Of a stretch of 50,569 nucleotides of DNA, positions 9,955 through 20,560 are shown piece after piece. A program made the translations under genes and the position numbers. Positions within the stretch are counted from its first letter, which is position 1. Every line of letters starts with the position of its first letter. Origin of the DNA: an uncultured Methanobrevibacter sp. (GTDB lineage Archaea > Methanobacteriota > Methanobacteria > Methanobacteriales > Methanobacteriaceae); the NCBI GenBank assembly GCA_902774685.1, contig CACYJH010000007.1:1-50569 (forward strand). The letters run 5' to 3'. The notes beneath the pieces are model-generated. The model searched no databases. It worked only from the letters and a program-made list of their open reading frames with translations, and had not been told where the DNA came from.

Positions 9955-11963
9955 CAATCATCAGGAGTTAAGATAGCTGCACTTTCAGTAGCCATGATCA
10001 TTCCTTCAGATTTTTCACCCATCAATTTAGCTGGTTTTAAGTTGGTTACAACAGGCACTTTTTTGCCGATTAAATCTTCAGGAGCGTATCTTTTACCTAA
10101 TCCTGCAACAACTTGAATGGTCTTGTCTCCAATATCAATTTGAGTTTTCAATAATTTGTTTGATTTTTCAATCTTTTCACATTCTAAGATTTTACCAATC
10201 TTGATTTCCACTTTAGCAAATTCGTCAATACTAATTAAATCCATTTTTTCACCTTCATCTTTAGACTCTTTACTCTTCTTGTCGTCCTTTTTATCATCTT
10301 TAGATTCGTTTTCTTGATTCTCTAAATTCTTGTATAATTTTTCCTTTTGTGCTTCAATCACTTTATCTTCAATCTTCTTGAATAATGGTTTAGCCTTGTT
10401 GATTTCATGGCCGGTTTCCAAGAAGACCTTTGCATCATCCCAAGTGTTTTCAGTTGGAATGTTGATTATTTCGCAGATTGCATCTGCCTTGTTTGGAATG
10501 TAAGGCTTTAAGAGTACAGCCATTGCCTTACATAATTGATTGGATAAGTATAAGCAGTTGGAAGCCTTTTCCATATCTTCTTTTACAGCTTTCCATGGCT
10601 CTTGGTCATTGAAGTATTTGTTACCTTTTTTGGCAGTTAAAATAATTTCAACCAATCCTTCCCTGAATTTCATGTCGGCGATTAATTCCCCTACCTTATC
10701 AGGCAATTCCTTGATTGCTTGCTCAAATTCCAAATCCGCTTCACTTGGATTTTTATATTCAGGAACTTTTCCATCAAAGAACTTCTTGGTGAAAGTGAAT
10801 GTCCTGTGGAGGAAGTTACCGATTACATCTGCCAATTCATCGTTTACTCTTCTTTGGAATTCATCCCAAGAGAAGTCTGTGTCCTTATTCAAAGGAGCGT
10901 TGATTGTAAGGTAATATCTTAATAAATCTGAATCAAAGTCCTTTACGAAGTCTGCTACCCAAACAACCCAGTTTTTGCTGGTTGACATCTTTCTTCCTTC
11001 AAGGGAAAGGAATTCTCCTGCAAAGATGTCATCAGGCAATTTGCAGTCACGTCCAAGCAACATAGCAGGCCAGAACAATGAGTGATGGTAAATGATATCC
11101 TTACCTATGAAATGAACAACGTGTCCATTCCAATAGTCTTCCCATGGAATGCCTGTTCTTCTGGACCAAGCTGCAGCAGAGGACATGTAACCTATGAACG
11201 CTTCTCCCCATACGTAAATAACTTTGCCTTCTGCACCTTCTAAAGGTACTGGAATACCCCATTTCATGTCACGGGTCATGATCCAGTCTTGAAGACCTTC
11301 CTTCAACCAGTTTTGAGCATAATTCCTTACATTTGGAGGCAAGTATGGGTTTGTGCTTATGTATTCTTCAAGAGGCTTTTGGAAATGACTTAATTTGAAG
11401 AAGTACTGTGTACTGTCACGAATGACTGGAGTGTTACCGCAAGTCAAACATTTAGGTTCAACAAGTTCAATAGGGTCCAAAGCTCTTCCACAAACTTCAC
11501 AGTGGTCTCCCCTTGCTTCTGCACCACAGACAGGACAGATTCCTTCAACATATCTGTCTGGCAAGAACTTTTCACAGTTTTCACAGTAAAGCTGCTGGAT
11601 GGTTTCCTCATAGATCAAGCCTTTGTCATAAAGGTATTTGAAGAAGTTCTGTGAGATTTGATAGTGAATCTCATCAGTTGTCCTTGCAAAGTTATCAAAG
11701 GAAATGTCACAGCTATTAATGTCTTCTACAATCATGTCATGGTAACGTTTTGCAACCTCAATAGGCTCTTTGCCTTCAGCATCTGCCTTTACTGCAATAG
11801 GAGTACCATGCTCATCAGTTGCACATACCATCAATACATCATTTCCAGCCATACGATTGTATCTTGCATAGATATCCGCTGGAATGTAAGTGGATCTCAA
11901 ATGTCCTAAATGACATGGTCCATTTGCATATGGAAGTGCACATGAAATAAATATCTTAGTCAA
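9930..11963 (-). CDS. metG: Methionyl-tRNA synthetase with fused C-terminal tRNA-binding domain
   Basis: 677 residues; charges tRNA(Met) with methionine in the cytoplasm. The start is a TTG at 11963 with GGAGAGGATT upstream; the protein begins [21 protein letters not shown], as family members do. The class I signature HLGH is at residues 18-21 and the second signature KMSTS at 325-329. Zinc-knuckle cysteines occur in pairs at 127/130, 143/146, 155/158 and 172/175, so two knuckles are predicted. A Lys/Glu/Asp/Ser-rich linker near residues 550-570 leads to a C-terminal EMAP/Trbp111-like domain ([20 protein letters not shown]...[10 protein letters not shown]) that improves tRNA binding. The stop codon lies in a tandem duplication. 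The gene is monocistronic by layout. Confidence 0.97.
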   Translation of the reverse strand: MTKIFISCALPYANGPCHLGHLRSTYIPADIYARYNRMAGNDVLMVCATDEHGTPIAVKADAEGKEPIEVAKRYHDMIVEDINSCDISFDNFARTTDEIHYQISQNFFKYLYDKGLIYEETIQQLYCENCEKFLPDRYVEGICPVCGAEARGDHCEVCGRALDPIELVEPKCLTCGNTPVIRDSTQYFFKLSHFQKPLEEYISTNPYLPPNVRNYAQNWLKEGLQDWIMTRDMKWGIPVPLEGAEGKVIYVWGEAFIGYMSSAAAWSRRTGIPWEDYWNGHVVHFIGKDIIYHHSLFWPAMLLGRDCKLPDDIFAGEFLSLEGRKMSTSKNWVVWVADFVKDFDSDLLRYYLTINAPLNKDTDFSWDEFQRRVNDELADVIGNFLHRTFTFTKKFFDGKVPEYKNPSEADLEFEQAIKELPDKVGELIADMKFREGLVEIILTAKKGNKYFNDQEPWKAVKEDMEKASNCLYLSNQLCKAMAVLLKPYIPNKADAICEIINIPTENTWDDAKVFLETGHEINKAKPLFKKIEDKVIEAQKEKLYKNLENQENESKDDKKDDKKSKESKDEGEKMDLISIDEFAKVEIKIGKILECEKIEKSNKLLKTQIDIGDKTIQVVAGLGKRYAPEDLIGKKVPVVTNLKPAKLMGEKSEGMIMATESAAILTPDDCEIGELLM

Positions 11964-12316
11964 TTAAATCCTCTCCATAAGTATAAATCGTTTATTTGTT
12001 AATTTCATAATTTTCTAATAATCTTGAATTCTCTAAATGAGCAAATTATAATTAATATAATTTTTGATTATCATTTATCATTATATTATATATGCTCTGT
12101 TATATAAATAAGTAATGATTTTAAAGGAAATAATGCAAAAATAAAAATTAAAATTTGCAAAAAAAGTTAAAAAATTATTGGAAAATTAGGATTTTTTAAA
12201 AAAAATAATATAGAAAAATAATAAAAAAAGAGTTTTAAAATTTAAATGTAAAAATAAAAATTAAACATTGCAAAAATACTAAAAAAAGAAAATAAAAAAT
12301 AAATAAAAAGTTTTAT
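11964..12316. other. 353-bp AT-rich intergenic region between metG and the NADH oxidase-like gene
   Basis: No gene is seen. It contains the metG promoter (minus strand; TATA-like sequence near 12075-12110) and the 3' flank of the upstream gene. A 30-bp segment at 12134-12163 is repeated with three mismatches at 12247-12276 in direct orientation; this may only be low-complexity sequence. Confidence 0.5.
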
Positions 12317-13657
12317 TTAATTATCAAACTTCTTACTTACTTCCTCTACAGCCATTACCAATGGATCAATAACCATAGACACTGGAGGTGCATAAGCAAA
12401 CTCCATATTGCTTAATTCAAAGCAGGTAAGTTCTTCAGTAATAGCTAAAGTCATAGTGTCTATTCTTTCAGCCACCCTTTCCTCTGCAATGATTTGGCAT
12501 CCGATGATGGTACCGTCTGCATCACAAATGACTTTAACGTTCATTGGCTTTGCATTTGGATAGTATCTTGCTCTTGTCAACGCTTCCACTTTTGCTACAA
12601 CTGCCTTGATGCTGTTTTGTTGAGCAAAACTACGGGTTAGACCAACTGCTCCAAACTCTAAATTACCTACTTTAGTAACCATGGAATTCAATACAGGATT
12701 GAATCTGGAACGTTTTCCTGCAAGAGTTTGTGCCAAGGTTTTTGCTTGCCTTACAGCAGTTGTACCTAATTGGGAAACGGTATTTGATCTAAGGATTGCA
12801 CTGTAGGATTCTACACAGTCACCTACTGCATAGACATCAGGTACACTTGTTGCCATTCTGTCATTTACAAGAACAGCCCATCTGCCACAGTCACATCCTG
12901 CCATTTTAGGCAATGTAAGCTCTGCCCTTACACCAGTAGCCAAGATGACCATATCTGCATCCGCTTCAGTTCCATCTTCAAAGACTGCAGTCTTGACTTT
13001 GCCATCTTCACCTTTAAGTTCAATGATAGGCTGACCGAGAACGACATCAATGCCCTCTTCAATCAAGTAATCAGTGATTATTCCAGCCATATCAGGGTCA
13101 AGGGAACGTGGAACGATTTGAGGTAACATTTCACATAATGTTACCTTAAGGCCCATTTTCTTGAATGCATAAGCTATTTCAATACCGATCAATCCAGCAC
13201 CGGTAACCAAAGCGCTTTTGCAGTTTTGAGACCATTCCTTAACCTTTTTACCATCATCCAAAGTTCTTATCTTAAAGACCCCATCCAAATCTACACCTTT
13301 CATAGGAGGCACAAATGGACTTCCACCAGTTGCCAATACCAATTTGTCATAGCTCATGGTTTTTTCTGCTTCACCTTTAGTGGAGTAGGTAATTGTCTTT
13401 TTAGCTGAGTCTACTGCAGTGACTTCAGTCTCAAGCATGACATCAATGTTCTTTGCCTTGTAATCATCAACAGTCCTCATTACAATATCATCAAATGAAT
13501 GAATATTATCTGACAATACGTAAGGAATAGCACAAGGAGAATAGGATACATGATTATCCCTTGTGAGCACAATAATTTCAACTTCTTTATCTAATCTTCT
13601 AAGGTTTGAAGCTGTGGATATTCCTCCAGCTCCACCACCAACGATAACAACTTTCAT
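12317..13657 (-). CDS. FAD-dependent CoA-disulfide reductase / NADH oxidase-like protein
   Basis: 446 residues. This family uses NAD(P)H and FAD with one redox-active cysteine to reduce CoA disulfide, oxygen or related substrates. The N-terminal FAD motif is VIVGGGAGGISTA. The active-site motif SYSPCAIPY places the single cysteine at residue 42, where NADH oxidase and CoA-disulfide reductase have it. A second dinucleotide fold (VTGAGLIGIEIAYAF, near residue 150) binds NAD(P)H, and TSVPDVYAVGDCVE binds the FAD ribityl/pyrophosphate part. The C-terminal dimerisation domain is present and no rhodanese extension follows. In a strict anaerobe it could detoxify oxygen or keep CoA and other thiols reduced; sequence alone does not decide. 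A GAGG site precedes the ATG. Confidence 0.85.
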   Translation of the reverse strand: MKVVIVGGGAGGISTASNLRRLDKEVEIIVLTRDNHVSYSPCAIPYVLSDNIHSFDDIVMRTVDDYKAKNIDVMLETEVTAVDSAKKTITYSTKGEAEKTMSYDKLVLATGGSPFVPPMKGVDLDGVFKIRTLDDGKKVKEWSQNCKSALVTGAGLIGIEIAYAFKKMGLKVTLCEMLPQIVPRSLDPDMAGIITDYLIEEGIDVVLGQPIIELKGEDGKVKTAVFEDGTEADADMVILATGVRAELTLPKMAGCDCGRWAVLVNDRMATSVPDVYAVGDCVESYSAILRSNTVSQLGTTAVRQAKTLAQTLAGKRSRFNPVLNSMVTKVGNLEFGAVGLTRSFAQQNSIKAVVAKVEALTRARYYPNAKPMNVKVICDADGTIIGCQIIAEERVAERIDTMTLAITEELTCFELSNMEFAYAPPVSMVIDPLVMAVEEVSKKFDN

Positions 13658-14000
13658 TTCCTCAAATCCTAAATAAATACATTATTCTTTATAGTTAGTT
13701 GAATTTTGAATTATAAACATTCTAATAAATTAATAAGATAAGATTAATCAATTTTAAACATAATGAATAAATTTGAAAAATTATTGAATAAAAATTAATT
13801 TAAAAGAGAATTAATTAATATTAGAATTATATTAAATTTTCTCAATTCTATTATATATACTATTCTTTAAGTAAGTGAATGATTTAAAAAAATAGTTAAA
13901 AATTGATGAAAAGAAAAATGAAAAACTAATTAAAAATAAATTAAATTAAAATAAAAATAAATTAAAAAAGAATAAAGAAAAAAAGAAAAATACCATAAAA
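13658..14000. other. 343-bp AT-rich intergenic region upstream of the NADH oxidase-like gene
   Basis: No gene is seen. A TATA-like run (TTATATATAC near 13850) may serve as promoter on the minus strand. The left part (13905-13995) is poly-A/T low complexity downstream of rpiA and would give a U-rich terminator on the minus strand. Confidence 0.5.
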
Positions 14001-14669
14001 CTATAAGTATTTTACACCATCTTTAGAACCGATAATGACCTTATCTACCATTTCAGTGAATAAACCGTTTTCAACAACACCTGGAATTGTGTTCAATTCA
14101 TCTTCCATATGAATTGGGTTTTCGATTTTGCCGAATGCAACATCCAAAATGAAGTTTCCGTTATCGGTAATCACAGGCCCATCCTTAGCTTGACCCATTC
14201 TTACTTCCACTTTACCACCCATATCCTCTAAAGCTTTGGTTACAGGATTCAAGGAAGCTGGAATGATTTCAATAGGAAGTGGGAAAGCGCCTAAAACATC
14301 TACAAGCTTGGATTCATCTGCAATGATAACAAGCTCATCTGCAGAATAATCAACAATCTTTTCCAAAGTGTGTGCTGCTCCTCCACCTTTAATTAAGTTA
14401 AAGTCAGGATCAATCTCATCAGCACCATCAACAGCCAAATCTATTTCATGTTCGCTAAGGTCTGTAAGTGGAATGTTCCATTGGCGAGCAAGCAATCTAG
14501 ATTGGAATGAAGTTGGAATACCAATGACTTCAATTCCTTCATCCCTTACTCTCATACCTACCTTTTCAATAAAGTAAAGGGTGGTTGAACCTGTACCAAG
14601 ACCTAAAACTTGACCATCTTTTACCAAATCAGCTGCAGCATAACCGCAATCCTTTTTCATTTGACTCAT
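14001..14669 (-). CDS. rpiA: Ribose-5-phosphate isomerase A
   Basis: 222 residues; interconverts ribose 5-phosphate and ribulose 5-phosphate, supplying ribose for nucleotides. The start chosen is the ATG at 14669 ([20 protein letters not shown]), because GGTG lies six bases upstream; an in-frame extension to 14699 adds only a hydrophobic non-family stretch. Conserved features are the phosphate-binding GLGTGSTT loop near residue 26, the acidic DGADEID motif with catalytic Asp, and [14 protein letters not shown]. Length matches the family. It follows the UPF0179 gene on the same strand 59 bp downstream, so the two may be cotranscribed. Confidence 0.95.
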   Translation of the reverse strand: MSQMKKDCGYAAADLVKDGQVLGLGTGSTTLYFIEKVGMRVRDEGIEVIGIPTSFQSRLLARQWNIPLTDLSEHEIDLAVDGADEIDPDFNLIKGGGAAHTLEKIVDYSADELVIIADESKLVDVLGAFPLPIEIIPASLNPVTKALEDMGGKVEVRMGQAKDGPVITDNGNFILDVAFGKIENPIHMEDELNTIPGVVENGLFTEMVDKVIIGSKDGVKYL

Positions 14670-14728
14670 AATTAACACCAAATAAATTATAATTAACAAT
14701 TAATAATTAATTTAAAATTTTTTTTAAT

Positions 14729-15169
14729 TTATTTATCTTGAATTTTAACAATGCATTTAACTAAAGAATTTCCTTTAGGGCAGTCCTTGAACTTGCCTAA
14801 ATCCTTTACATAAACTCCCTTCTCCTCTTTGGAGATTCCATCCGGGAAGCACATGTGTCTGAAATCACAGTCCTTATTTGAACATCCCTTACGATTGAAA
14901 TCAAAGCTTGAACCTTCAAAGACTCCTTTTGAATCAGTTAAAATAGTAAACTCTGCATTTTCAACAACAACCACCTTAACCTTTTCTCCTTCATGGATAG
15001 GGCATTTCTGTTCAACATCCCTAACTTCAGTGATTGTATACCTATGCCCTTCTTCCAATGAATCTACACATGAAGCCTTAAACCTACAGCTTGAACATTC
15101 TTCTGCGGGCTCATGAAATACAAAGCTCACTCCTTCATTTGCTAATTCCTTACCAATCAATGTAATCAT
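14729..15169 (-). CDS. UPF0179 family cysteine-rich protein
   Basis: 146 residues beginning MITLIGKELANEGVSFVF, the usual start of this euryarchaeal family. The frame is open ten codons further upstream, but AAGGATGAT sits just before the ATG at 15169. Conserved cysteines occur in ECSSCRFKASC, QKCPIHEG, GCSNKDCDFRHMCFP and FKDCPKG, a pattern that suggests an iron-sulfur or zinc centre. The biochemical role is unknown. It lies between egsA and rpiA on the same strand. Family assignment is by recall of the conserved N-terminus and cysteine pattern. Confidence 0.85.
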   Translation of the reverse strand: MITLIGKELANEGVSFVFHEPAEECSSCRFKASCVDSLEEGHRYTITEVRDVEQKCPIHEGEKVKVVVVENAEFTILTDSKGVFEGSSFDFNRKGCSNKDCDFRHMCFPDGISKEEKGVYVKDLGKFKDCPKGNSLVKCIVKIQDK

Positions 15170-15298
15170 ATAATCATCCTTATTAAATTTCAAATTCAAT
15201 TAACACACTAAAAATTTAAAAGGAAAATAAATGAATTTCAATTATAATCTTTTAAATTAAATAAATCCTCTTTTAAACTAAATTAGATTCTCTTTAAA

Positions 15299-16342
15299 TT
15301 AAATGACTTCAGTCTTTTTAGCCAATTTAATGGCAGCATCTCTTGTAAGACCATTATCACCTAAAATGGTATATCTTTCTGGTCTAATTGTATGGGCAAT
15401 TGTCAAAGCCTCAATGATCTCATCATCATCTACACCCAATTCTGCGGCAGTTGTAGGAGCTCCAATGGTCTTTAATATATTTTGAATGGATCTCCAGTCT
15501 CCACCATGCAAATGCATCATCATGATTGTACCTACACCACATTGCTCTCCGTGCAATGCTGGCTTTTTGGCAACTCTATCCAAAGCATGGCTGAACAAGT
15601 GTTCTGAACCGCTTGCAGGTCTTGATGAACCTGCAATGCTTATTGCCATACCACTGCTGAACAATGATTTCACTACAATTCTTGCACTTTCCTCAAGCCC
15701 TTCCTTAATGCTGTCGGAAGACTTTATGATAAGCTTTGCAGTCATTTCAGACAATGCAGCTGCAGACTCGCTGTATGGCTCATTTCTTAATCTGTATGCC
15801 AATTTCCAATCCTTTATTGCGGTGTAATTGGAGACAATATCTGCACAACCGGAAGCAATTAATCTAAAAGGAGAATCGTTAATGATGCCAGTGTCAGCAA
15901 CAACAGCCATAGGAGAATTAGCGCTTTTGGAAACTGAACCTATATCATTCTTTATTGAAGCCATCGGTGATGCTATACCATCGTGGGAAGCGGTTGTTGG
16001 AACGGAAATGAAATAGTTATGCGCATTAGTGGAAGCAAGCTTAGCAACATCAATGATCTTTCCTCCACCAACACCTAACACTACAGAAGCGTTAGCTATT
16101 CTTTCTTGCACCTTTTCAACAGACTCCATTGAAGCATCATTGATTTTTACAACTTCAACTCCAAAGTCAGACTTTTCCAAAGCTTCTACTGTAAGCTTAC
16201 CTGCCACATCATATGTGTGAAAACCTGATACGACAAGAGCTTCATCAAATAAGCGTAAATTCTTGCATATTTCCCCTATGTCATCAAGGACATTAGGACC
16301 AATATGCACTTCTCTTGGCATTTGAATTGTTTTAGAATCCAT
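15299..16342 (-). CDS. egsA: sn-Glycerol-1-phosphate dehydrogenase
   Basis: 347 residues. Reduces dihydroxyacetone phosphate to sn-glycerol 1-phosphate with NAD(P)H, the step that sets the archaeal stereochemistry of membrane lipids. Conserved features are the nucleotide-binding [15 protein letters not shown], the [18 protein letters not shown] segment, and metal-ligand regions around [24 protein letters not shown] and HGEQCGVGT, which together hold the Asp and two His that bind zinc. AAGGAGAT precedes the ATG by an optimal distance. It is divergent from proS, with which it shares a 274-bp promoter region. Length is normal for the family. Confidence 0.96.
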   Translation of the reverse strand: MDSKTIQMPREVHIGPNVLDDIGEICKNLRLFDEALVVSGFHTYDVAGKLTVEALEKSDFGVEVVKINDASMESVEKVQERIANASVVLGVGGGKIIDVAKLASTNAHNYFISVPTTASHDGIASPMASIKNDIGSVSKSANSPMAVVADTGIINDSPFRLIASGCADIVSNYTAIKDWKLAYRLRNEPYSESAAALSEMTAKLIIKSSDSIKEGLEESARIVVKSLFSSGMAISIAGSSRPASGSEHLFSHALDRVAKKPALHGEQCGVGTIMMMHLHGGDWRSIQNILKTIGAPTTAAELGVDDDEIIEALTIAHTIRPERYTILGDNGLTRDAAIKLAKKTEVI

Positions 16343-16616
16343 ATTATCTCCTTAAAAATTAATTTTTTATATTGAATAATTTTTAGAATCTATAATATTC
16401 TTAAATTTTTAGCATGTTATTTAATATTATTTTAATATATGTTTTCTATAAATTAAATAAGTTTTGTTTTAAAACTCCCTACTAATAAACTATATAATAA
16501 ATTAAAAACAAAGTAATACTATTATATACAATAAATCAATGATAAAATCAATTATAAAAATTTTATTAATGATTAAATTTTATTAAACTTATTATTTTAT
16601 AAAATTAGGTGATAAT
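16343..16616. promoter_or_regulatory. Shared divergent promoter region of egsA and proS
   Basis: This 274-bp AT-rich stretch separates two head-to-head genes and must contain both promoters. TATA-like sequences occur near 16430-16440 (minus direction) and 16515-16530 (plus direction). I see no clear operator. The proS ribosome site AGGTGAT lies at its right end. Confidence 0.5.
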
Positions 16617-18023
16617 GTGGAAAATTTTAGTGAATGGTTCCATGACATTTTAGAAAATGCAGATATAACCGATTCAAGATATCCTATTAAGGGAATGGCT
16701 GTATGGCGTCCTTATGGATTTCAAATCAGAAGAGCAACTTTAAACATATTTAGAGACTTGATGGACAAAGAGCATGATGAAACCCTATTTCCTTTACTCA
16801 TTCCAGAAGCAGAACTTGCAAAAGAGGGAATTCATGTAAAGGGATTTGAAGATGAGGTTTATTGGGTTACCCATGGCGGTCAAACAGAATTGAACGAAAA
16901 GCTTGCAATCAGACCAACCAGTGAAACCGCAATGTATCCTATGTTTGCATTATGGGTAAGATCACACATTGACCTTCCTATCAAGCAATATCAAGTTGTA
17001 AACACCTTCAGATATGAAACCAAACATACAAGACCTCTCATTAGAGTAAGAGAAATCACTACCTTTGCAGAAGCTCACACAGTTCACTCAAGTGCTGAAG
17101 AGGCTGCAGAACAGGTTGAAACAGGTATCGAACTCTACAAGAAATTCTTTGACGGACTTGGAATCGCTTATCTCATCAGCAAAAGACCTGTATGGGACAA
17201 GTTCCCTGGAGCAGAATACACCATGGCATTCGATACAATCATGCCAGATGGAAAGACATTGCAGATTGGTACTGTTCACAACTTAGGTCAAACCTTTGCA
17301 CATACCTTTGAAATCACCTTCGAGAACAAGGAAGGAAACCATGAATACGCTTACCAAACCTGTTACGGTATCTCTGACAGAGTGATTGCAGCAGCAATTG
17401 CAGCTCATGGAGATGAAAAAGGTCTTCAATTGCCTCCTGAAATCTCTCCAAAGCAAATCACAATAATCCCAATCATCTTCAAGGATGGTGGAGAGGAAGT
17501 TATGGCTAAATGCAATGAGATCAAGGAGGCATTGGAAGCTAAAGGAATAAGAGTCCAAATGGATACAAGGGACATCAGACCGGGTAAGAAATTCTTTGAT
17601 TGGGAACTCAAAGGAACTCCCCTCAGATTTGAATTAGGACCAAGAGACTTAAACAACAATGTAGCAATCATTGGAAGAAGAGACACCGGTGAAAAGATTG
17701 AAATCAGCTTAGATGAAGATGTTGCAGAAAAAGTAGCGGAATTGCTCGCAGAAGTTGAAGAAAGCATGAAAGCTAATTCCTGGGCTAAACAGGAAGAGAA
17801 AATAGTCACCTTAGATAGTCTTGACAACGTATCTGATATTGTTGATGAAGGAAAGGTCGTTAAGTTCTACTGGTGCGGAGACGAAGAATGTGGAAAAGCG
17901 ATTGAAGAGGAAACCGGCGTGGATATCCTTGGTATAAATGAAGAGGATATTCAAACCGATAAGGTCTGTCCACATTGCGGAAAGCCAGCTAAGCACTTGG
18001 CATTAATGGCTAAAACATATTAG
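16617..18023 (+). CDS. proS: Prolyl-tRNA synthetase, archaeal type
   Basis: 468 residues; attaches proline to tRNA(Pro). The start is GTG at 16617 with AGGTGAT four bases upstream; an ATG at 16615 is out of frame. The class II core motifs are present: motif 2 region [18 protein letters not shown] with [13 protein letters not shown], and motif 3 region [16 protein letters not shown]. The anticodon-binding domain follows ([16 protein letters not shown] to [29 protein letters not shown]). The C-terminal archaeal/eukaryotic-type zinc domain has [10 protein letters not shown] and [11 protein letters not shown] and ends in KTY; a C-terminal Tyr is usual for this type. It is the first gene of a likely proS-cofC-thiD transcription unit. 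Confidence 0.97.
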   Translation: MENFSEWFHDILENADITDSRYPIKGMAVWRPYGFQIRRATLNIFRDLMDKEHDETLFPLLIPEAELAKEGIHVKGFEDEVYWVTHGGQTELNEKLAIRPTSETAMYPMFALWVRSHIDLPIKQYQVVNTFRYETKHTRPLIRVREITTFAEAHTVHSSAEEAAEQVETGIELYKKFFDGLGIAYLISKRPVWDKFPGAEYTMAFDTIMPDGKTLQIGTVHNLGQTFAHTFEITFENKEGNHEYAYQTCYGISDRVIAAAIAAHGDEKGLQLPPEISPKQITIIPIIFKDGGEEVMAKCNEIKEALEAKGIRVQMDTRDIRPGKKFFDWELKGTPLRFELGPRDLNNNVAIIGRRDTGEKIEISLDEDVAEKVAELLAEVEESMKANSWAKQEEKIVTLDSLDNVSDIVDEGKVVKFYWCGDEECGKAIEEETGVDILGINEEDIQTDKVCPHCGKPAKHLALMAKTY

Positions 18024-18083
18024 TTATAATATTTAAGATTTTCATTATTAGAAATTAGAGATTAGAATTATAGAGGAATGGAA

Positions 18084-18788
18084 ATGGATAAGATTTATGC
18101 AATAATTCCAGTAAATCAATTTGCAAATGCTAAAACAAGATTATCTCCTTTTTTATCACCTGAAGAGAGAAAAAATCTTTTAAAGGCAATGCTAAAGGAC
18201 ATTGCAATCACATTAAAGCCTATTGTAGATGATATCATAATAATAAGTAAGGATGAAGAGGTTTTAGCATATGCAGAGGAATTGGAACTTACTGCACTTG
18301 TTGAAGAGGACCACAAGCCATCTAAAGCTTCAAAAAATGGTGATGAAGGTCCTTTAAACAAAGCCATTAAACAGGCTATGAAATGGTGCAGAAAGAAAAC
18401 CAGAAAGGTTATCATTTTACCATCAGACATTCCCCTAATCGGTAAAACCAATGTCAAGCTTCTCATTGATCAAGCAAAGAATCTTGATTTCATCATTGTT
18501 CCATCAAAAGGTGGAGGAACCAATGCATTAATAATCAAGCCATTATCCATTGATATGAAATTCGGTGGATTCAGTTTTAAAAAGCATATTGAAGAGGCTG
18601 AAAAGAAAAAATTTACACCATTGGTTCATGACTCATTCTATATGGCACTTGATGTTAACACAACTGAAGACCTCGGTGAAATCATGCTTCATGGAAATGG
18701 AACAGAAACCAAGAAGTATTTGGAATCACTTGGAATTAAAGTGGAATCATGTCATGGCCATGAGAGACTTAAAGTAACTAGAGACTAA
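18084..18788 (+). CDS. cofC: 2-Phospho-L-lactate guanylyltransferase
   Basis: 234 residues. Activates 2-phospho-L-lactate with GTP to lactyl-diphospho-guanosine for assembly of the coenzyme F420 side chain. Nucleotidyltransferase features are the N-terminal IIPVNQFANAKTRLSPFLSPEER, the ILPSDIPLIG metal/nucleotide motif and the VPSKGGGTNALIIKP segment. Two in-frame ATGs are possible at 18078 and 18084; GAGG lies two bases before the first and eight before the second, so the second is preferred and gives MDKIYAIIPVN. It lies 60 bp behind proS and 34 bp before thiD. Confidence 0.93.
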   Translation: MDKIYAIIPVNQFANAKTRLSPFLSPEERKNLLKAMLKDIAITLKPIVDDIIIISKDEEVLAYAEELELTALVEEDHKPSKASKNGDEGPLNKAIKQAMKWCRKKTRKVIILPSDIPLIGKTNVKLLIDQAKNLDFIIVPSKGGGTNALIIKPLSIDMKFGGFSFKKHIEEAEKKKFTPLVHDSFYMALDVNTTEDLGEIMLHGNGTETKKYLESLGIKVESCHGHERLKVTRD

Positions 18789-18822
18789 AGAATACTTTTA
18801 CTTACTATTAGAATAGGTATGG

Positions 18823-19623
18823 ATGATTATTATGATAGGACTAACAATTGCAGGATTCGATCCTTCAGGAGGAGCAGGAATAAGCACTGACATCAAGACC
18901 ATGGCTGCACATGGTGTTCATGGATGTGCTGCAGTCACTGCACTAACTGCACAAAACCCTAAAAAAGTGTTTTCTGTTAAACCTGTTAGCACTACATATA
19001 TCTCTGAGCAGATAGATTCTATTTTTGATGAGTACACTATCAAATACTCAAAGACAGGCCTATTATACTCAAAGGAAATCATTCAACTTGTAAGTAAAAA
19101 GGTCGACGAATACAATTTAAGCATAGTTGTTGATCCAGTGATGGTAGCTAGTGCAGGAGATGCACTTGCGAAGATGGAAATAGCGGATGCTTTGAAAAAA
19201 TATCTTCTTGAAAAAACACTTCTTGTAACTCCGAATGTATCTGAAGCCGAAAAACTTTCAGGAATGAATATTGAAAGTGTGGAAGATGCAAAAGAAGCGG
19301 CATATAAGATTGGAGAATTTTGTAATGTAATGATTACTGGCGGACATCTGGGCGGTACAAACATCATTTACAATAAGGAAAAAGATGAATTAAGCACTTT
19401 ACATCAGAATCTGATCAAATCTGAAAACTTGCATGGAACAGGATGCAGCTTATCTGCTGCAATTTGTGCAAATCTTGTTTTATTAAACAATAATGATAAA
19501 AATAGCAAAGAAGAGGATAATTTAAAAATAGCTATAGAAAAATCCACCAAATTCATTTACGAATCCGTTAAAAACGGCAGATACGGTACTTTAAATCCTA
19601 ATTTTAATTCTAAAGTATTATAA
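18823..19623 (+). CDS. thiD: Hydroxymethylpyrimidine/phosphomethylpyrimidine kinase
   Basis: 266 residues. Phosphorylates the pyrimidine moiety of thiamine twice to HMP-PP. Ribokinase-fold motifs are GLTIAGFDPSGGAGISTDIKT at the N-terminus, VVDPVMVASAGD in the middle and the anion-hole/catalytic HGTGCSLSAAI near residue 205. Unlike many archaeal ThiD proteins it has no C-terminal ThiN domain, so the coupling step must be done elsewhere. The start could be ATG 18823 or ATG 18832; GGATGAT before the latter makes MIGLTIAGF possible. It is the last gene of the proS-cofC-thiD run and converges on the ABC transporter genes. Confidence 0.94.
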   Translation: MIIMIGLTIAGFDPSGGAGISTDIKTMAAHGVHGCAAVTALTAQNPKKVFSVKPVSTTYISEQIDSIFDEYTIKYSKTGLLYSKEIIQLVSKKVDEYNLSIVVDPVMVASAGDALAKMEIADALKKYLLEKTLLVTPNVSEAEKLSGMNIESVEDAKEAAYKIGEFCNVMITGGHLGGTNIIYNKEKDELSTLHQNLIKSENLHGTGCSLSAAICANLVLLNNNDKNSKEEDNLKIAIEKSTKFIYESVKNGRYGTLNPNFNSKVL

Positions 19624-19695
19624 AATAAAAATAGATTCTCTTTTTAAAAAATAGTTTACTCTTTTTAAAGAATTAAAGAAAAATAAAAAAAGAAG

Positions 19696-19714
19696 TATCA
19701 CTATAAAAGTGATA
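19696..19714. terminator. Bidirectional terminator hairpin between thiD and the ABC ATPase gene
   Basis: TATCACT (19696-19702) pairs perfectly with AGTGATA (19708-19714) around a 5-nt loop. It is followed by AATTTTT on the plus strand and by a long T-run (CTTCTTTTTTT) on the minus strand. It lies between two convergent genes. A second 6-bp hairpin (TAACAA/TTGTTA) lies at about 19722-19742. Confidence 0.65.
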
Positions 19715-19746
19715 AATTTTTGTAACAAATTTAAAACTTGTTATTT

Positions 19747-20499
19747 TTAGGGTTCCCAAACACCTAAAAGCTTTTCGACTTCATCCTGGAAATCCAAGAA
19801 CTCCCTTGATTCCCTTTGCCTAGGTCTTTCAAGAGGAACCTCTACTACGTCCTTTATTCTACCTGGCCTCTTATCCATAACCACAATCTTGTCAGCCAAA
19901 TAGACCGCCTCATCCACATCGTGGGTTACAAAAAGGATAGTGGTTTCAAACCTTTTCCAAACTCCAATCAACTGTTCCTGCAAGGTATGCCTATTCAACA
20001 TATCAACCGCTGAAAACGGCTCATCCATAAGCAAGACAGGAGTGTGATTCAATAAGGAACGGATAATAGCTACCCTTTGCTTCATACCACCGGAAAGCTC
20101 ATGAGGATAACTGTATTTGAAGTCAGCCAATCCCACTCTTTCCAAGTATCTTTCAGCAGCAGCAAGATTTTCTTCCTTACTGTGCTCTCCAGATAAATTT
20201 AATCCAAACATTACATTATCTAAAACATTTAACCAAGGGAATAAAGAATACTGTTGAAAAATGAACCCTCTTTCTTTTGAAGGACCTTCTACACGTTCTC
20301 CTCTGTCGTAGATCTCGCCTTCATCAGGTTCTTCCAAACCTGCAACCATTCTCAAAAGGGTTGTCTTTCCACAACCTGAAGGTCCTAAAAGACAGATAAG
20401 CTCTCCATCATCAACATGTAAATTGACATCTTTCAATGCCATGAAATCCTTATCTTTTGTAACAAATGATTTAGAAACATTTTTTATATCAATTGCCAA
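19747..20499 (-). CDS. ABC transporter ATP-binding protein (nitrate/sulfonate/taurine class)
   Basis: 250 residues from TTG at 20499, giving MAIDIKNVSKSFV after initiation. An in-frame GTG at 20508 belongs to the ribosome site AAAGGTG, so the TTG is the better start. Walker A GPSGCGKT is at residues 39-46. The Q-loop region is FIFQQYSLFPWLNVLDNV, the signature LSGGMKQRVAIIRSL, Walker B VLLMDEPFSAVD and the switch histidine is in FVTHDVDEAVYLADKI. The overall pattern is that of SsuB/TauB/NrtD/ThiZ-type importer ATPases on the cytoplasmic side of the membrane. It is the last gene of a binding protein-permease-ATPase set; the substrate cannot be fixed from this subunit. Confidence 0.93.
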   Translation of the reverse strand: MAIDIKNVSKSFVTKDKDFMALKDVNLHVDDGELICLLGPSGCGKTTLLRMVAGLEEPDEGEIYDRGERVEGPSKERGFIFQQYSLFPWLNVLDNVMFGLNLSGEHSKEENLAAAERYLERVGLADFKYSYPHELSGGMKQRVAIIRSLLNHTPVLLMDEPFSAVDMLNRHTLQEQLIGVWKRFETTILFVTHDVDEAVYLADKIVVMDKRPGRIKDVVEVPLERPRQRESREFLDFQDEVEKLLGVWEP

Positions 20500-20560
20500 T
20501 ATAAACACCTTTTAATAATAAACTGAAACTGGTAAATATTCTCTCTTCTCTATCATTAAT

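Noticed and set aside
9871..10116. 81-aa plus-strand frame with a repeated N-terminus [13 protein letters not shown]
   Set aside because: It arises from the tandem duplication at the metG 3' end and runs antisense into metG.
17426..17827. Ser/Leu-rich minus-strand frame inside proS
   Set aside because: Antisense shadow of a well-conserved synthetase gene.
18789..18822. Possible TPP riboswitch before thiD
   Set aside because: The gap is only 34 bp and has none of the conserved TPP riboswitch elements.
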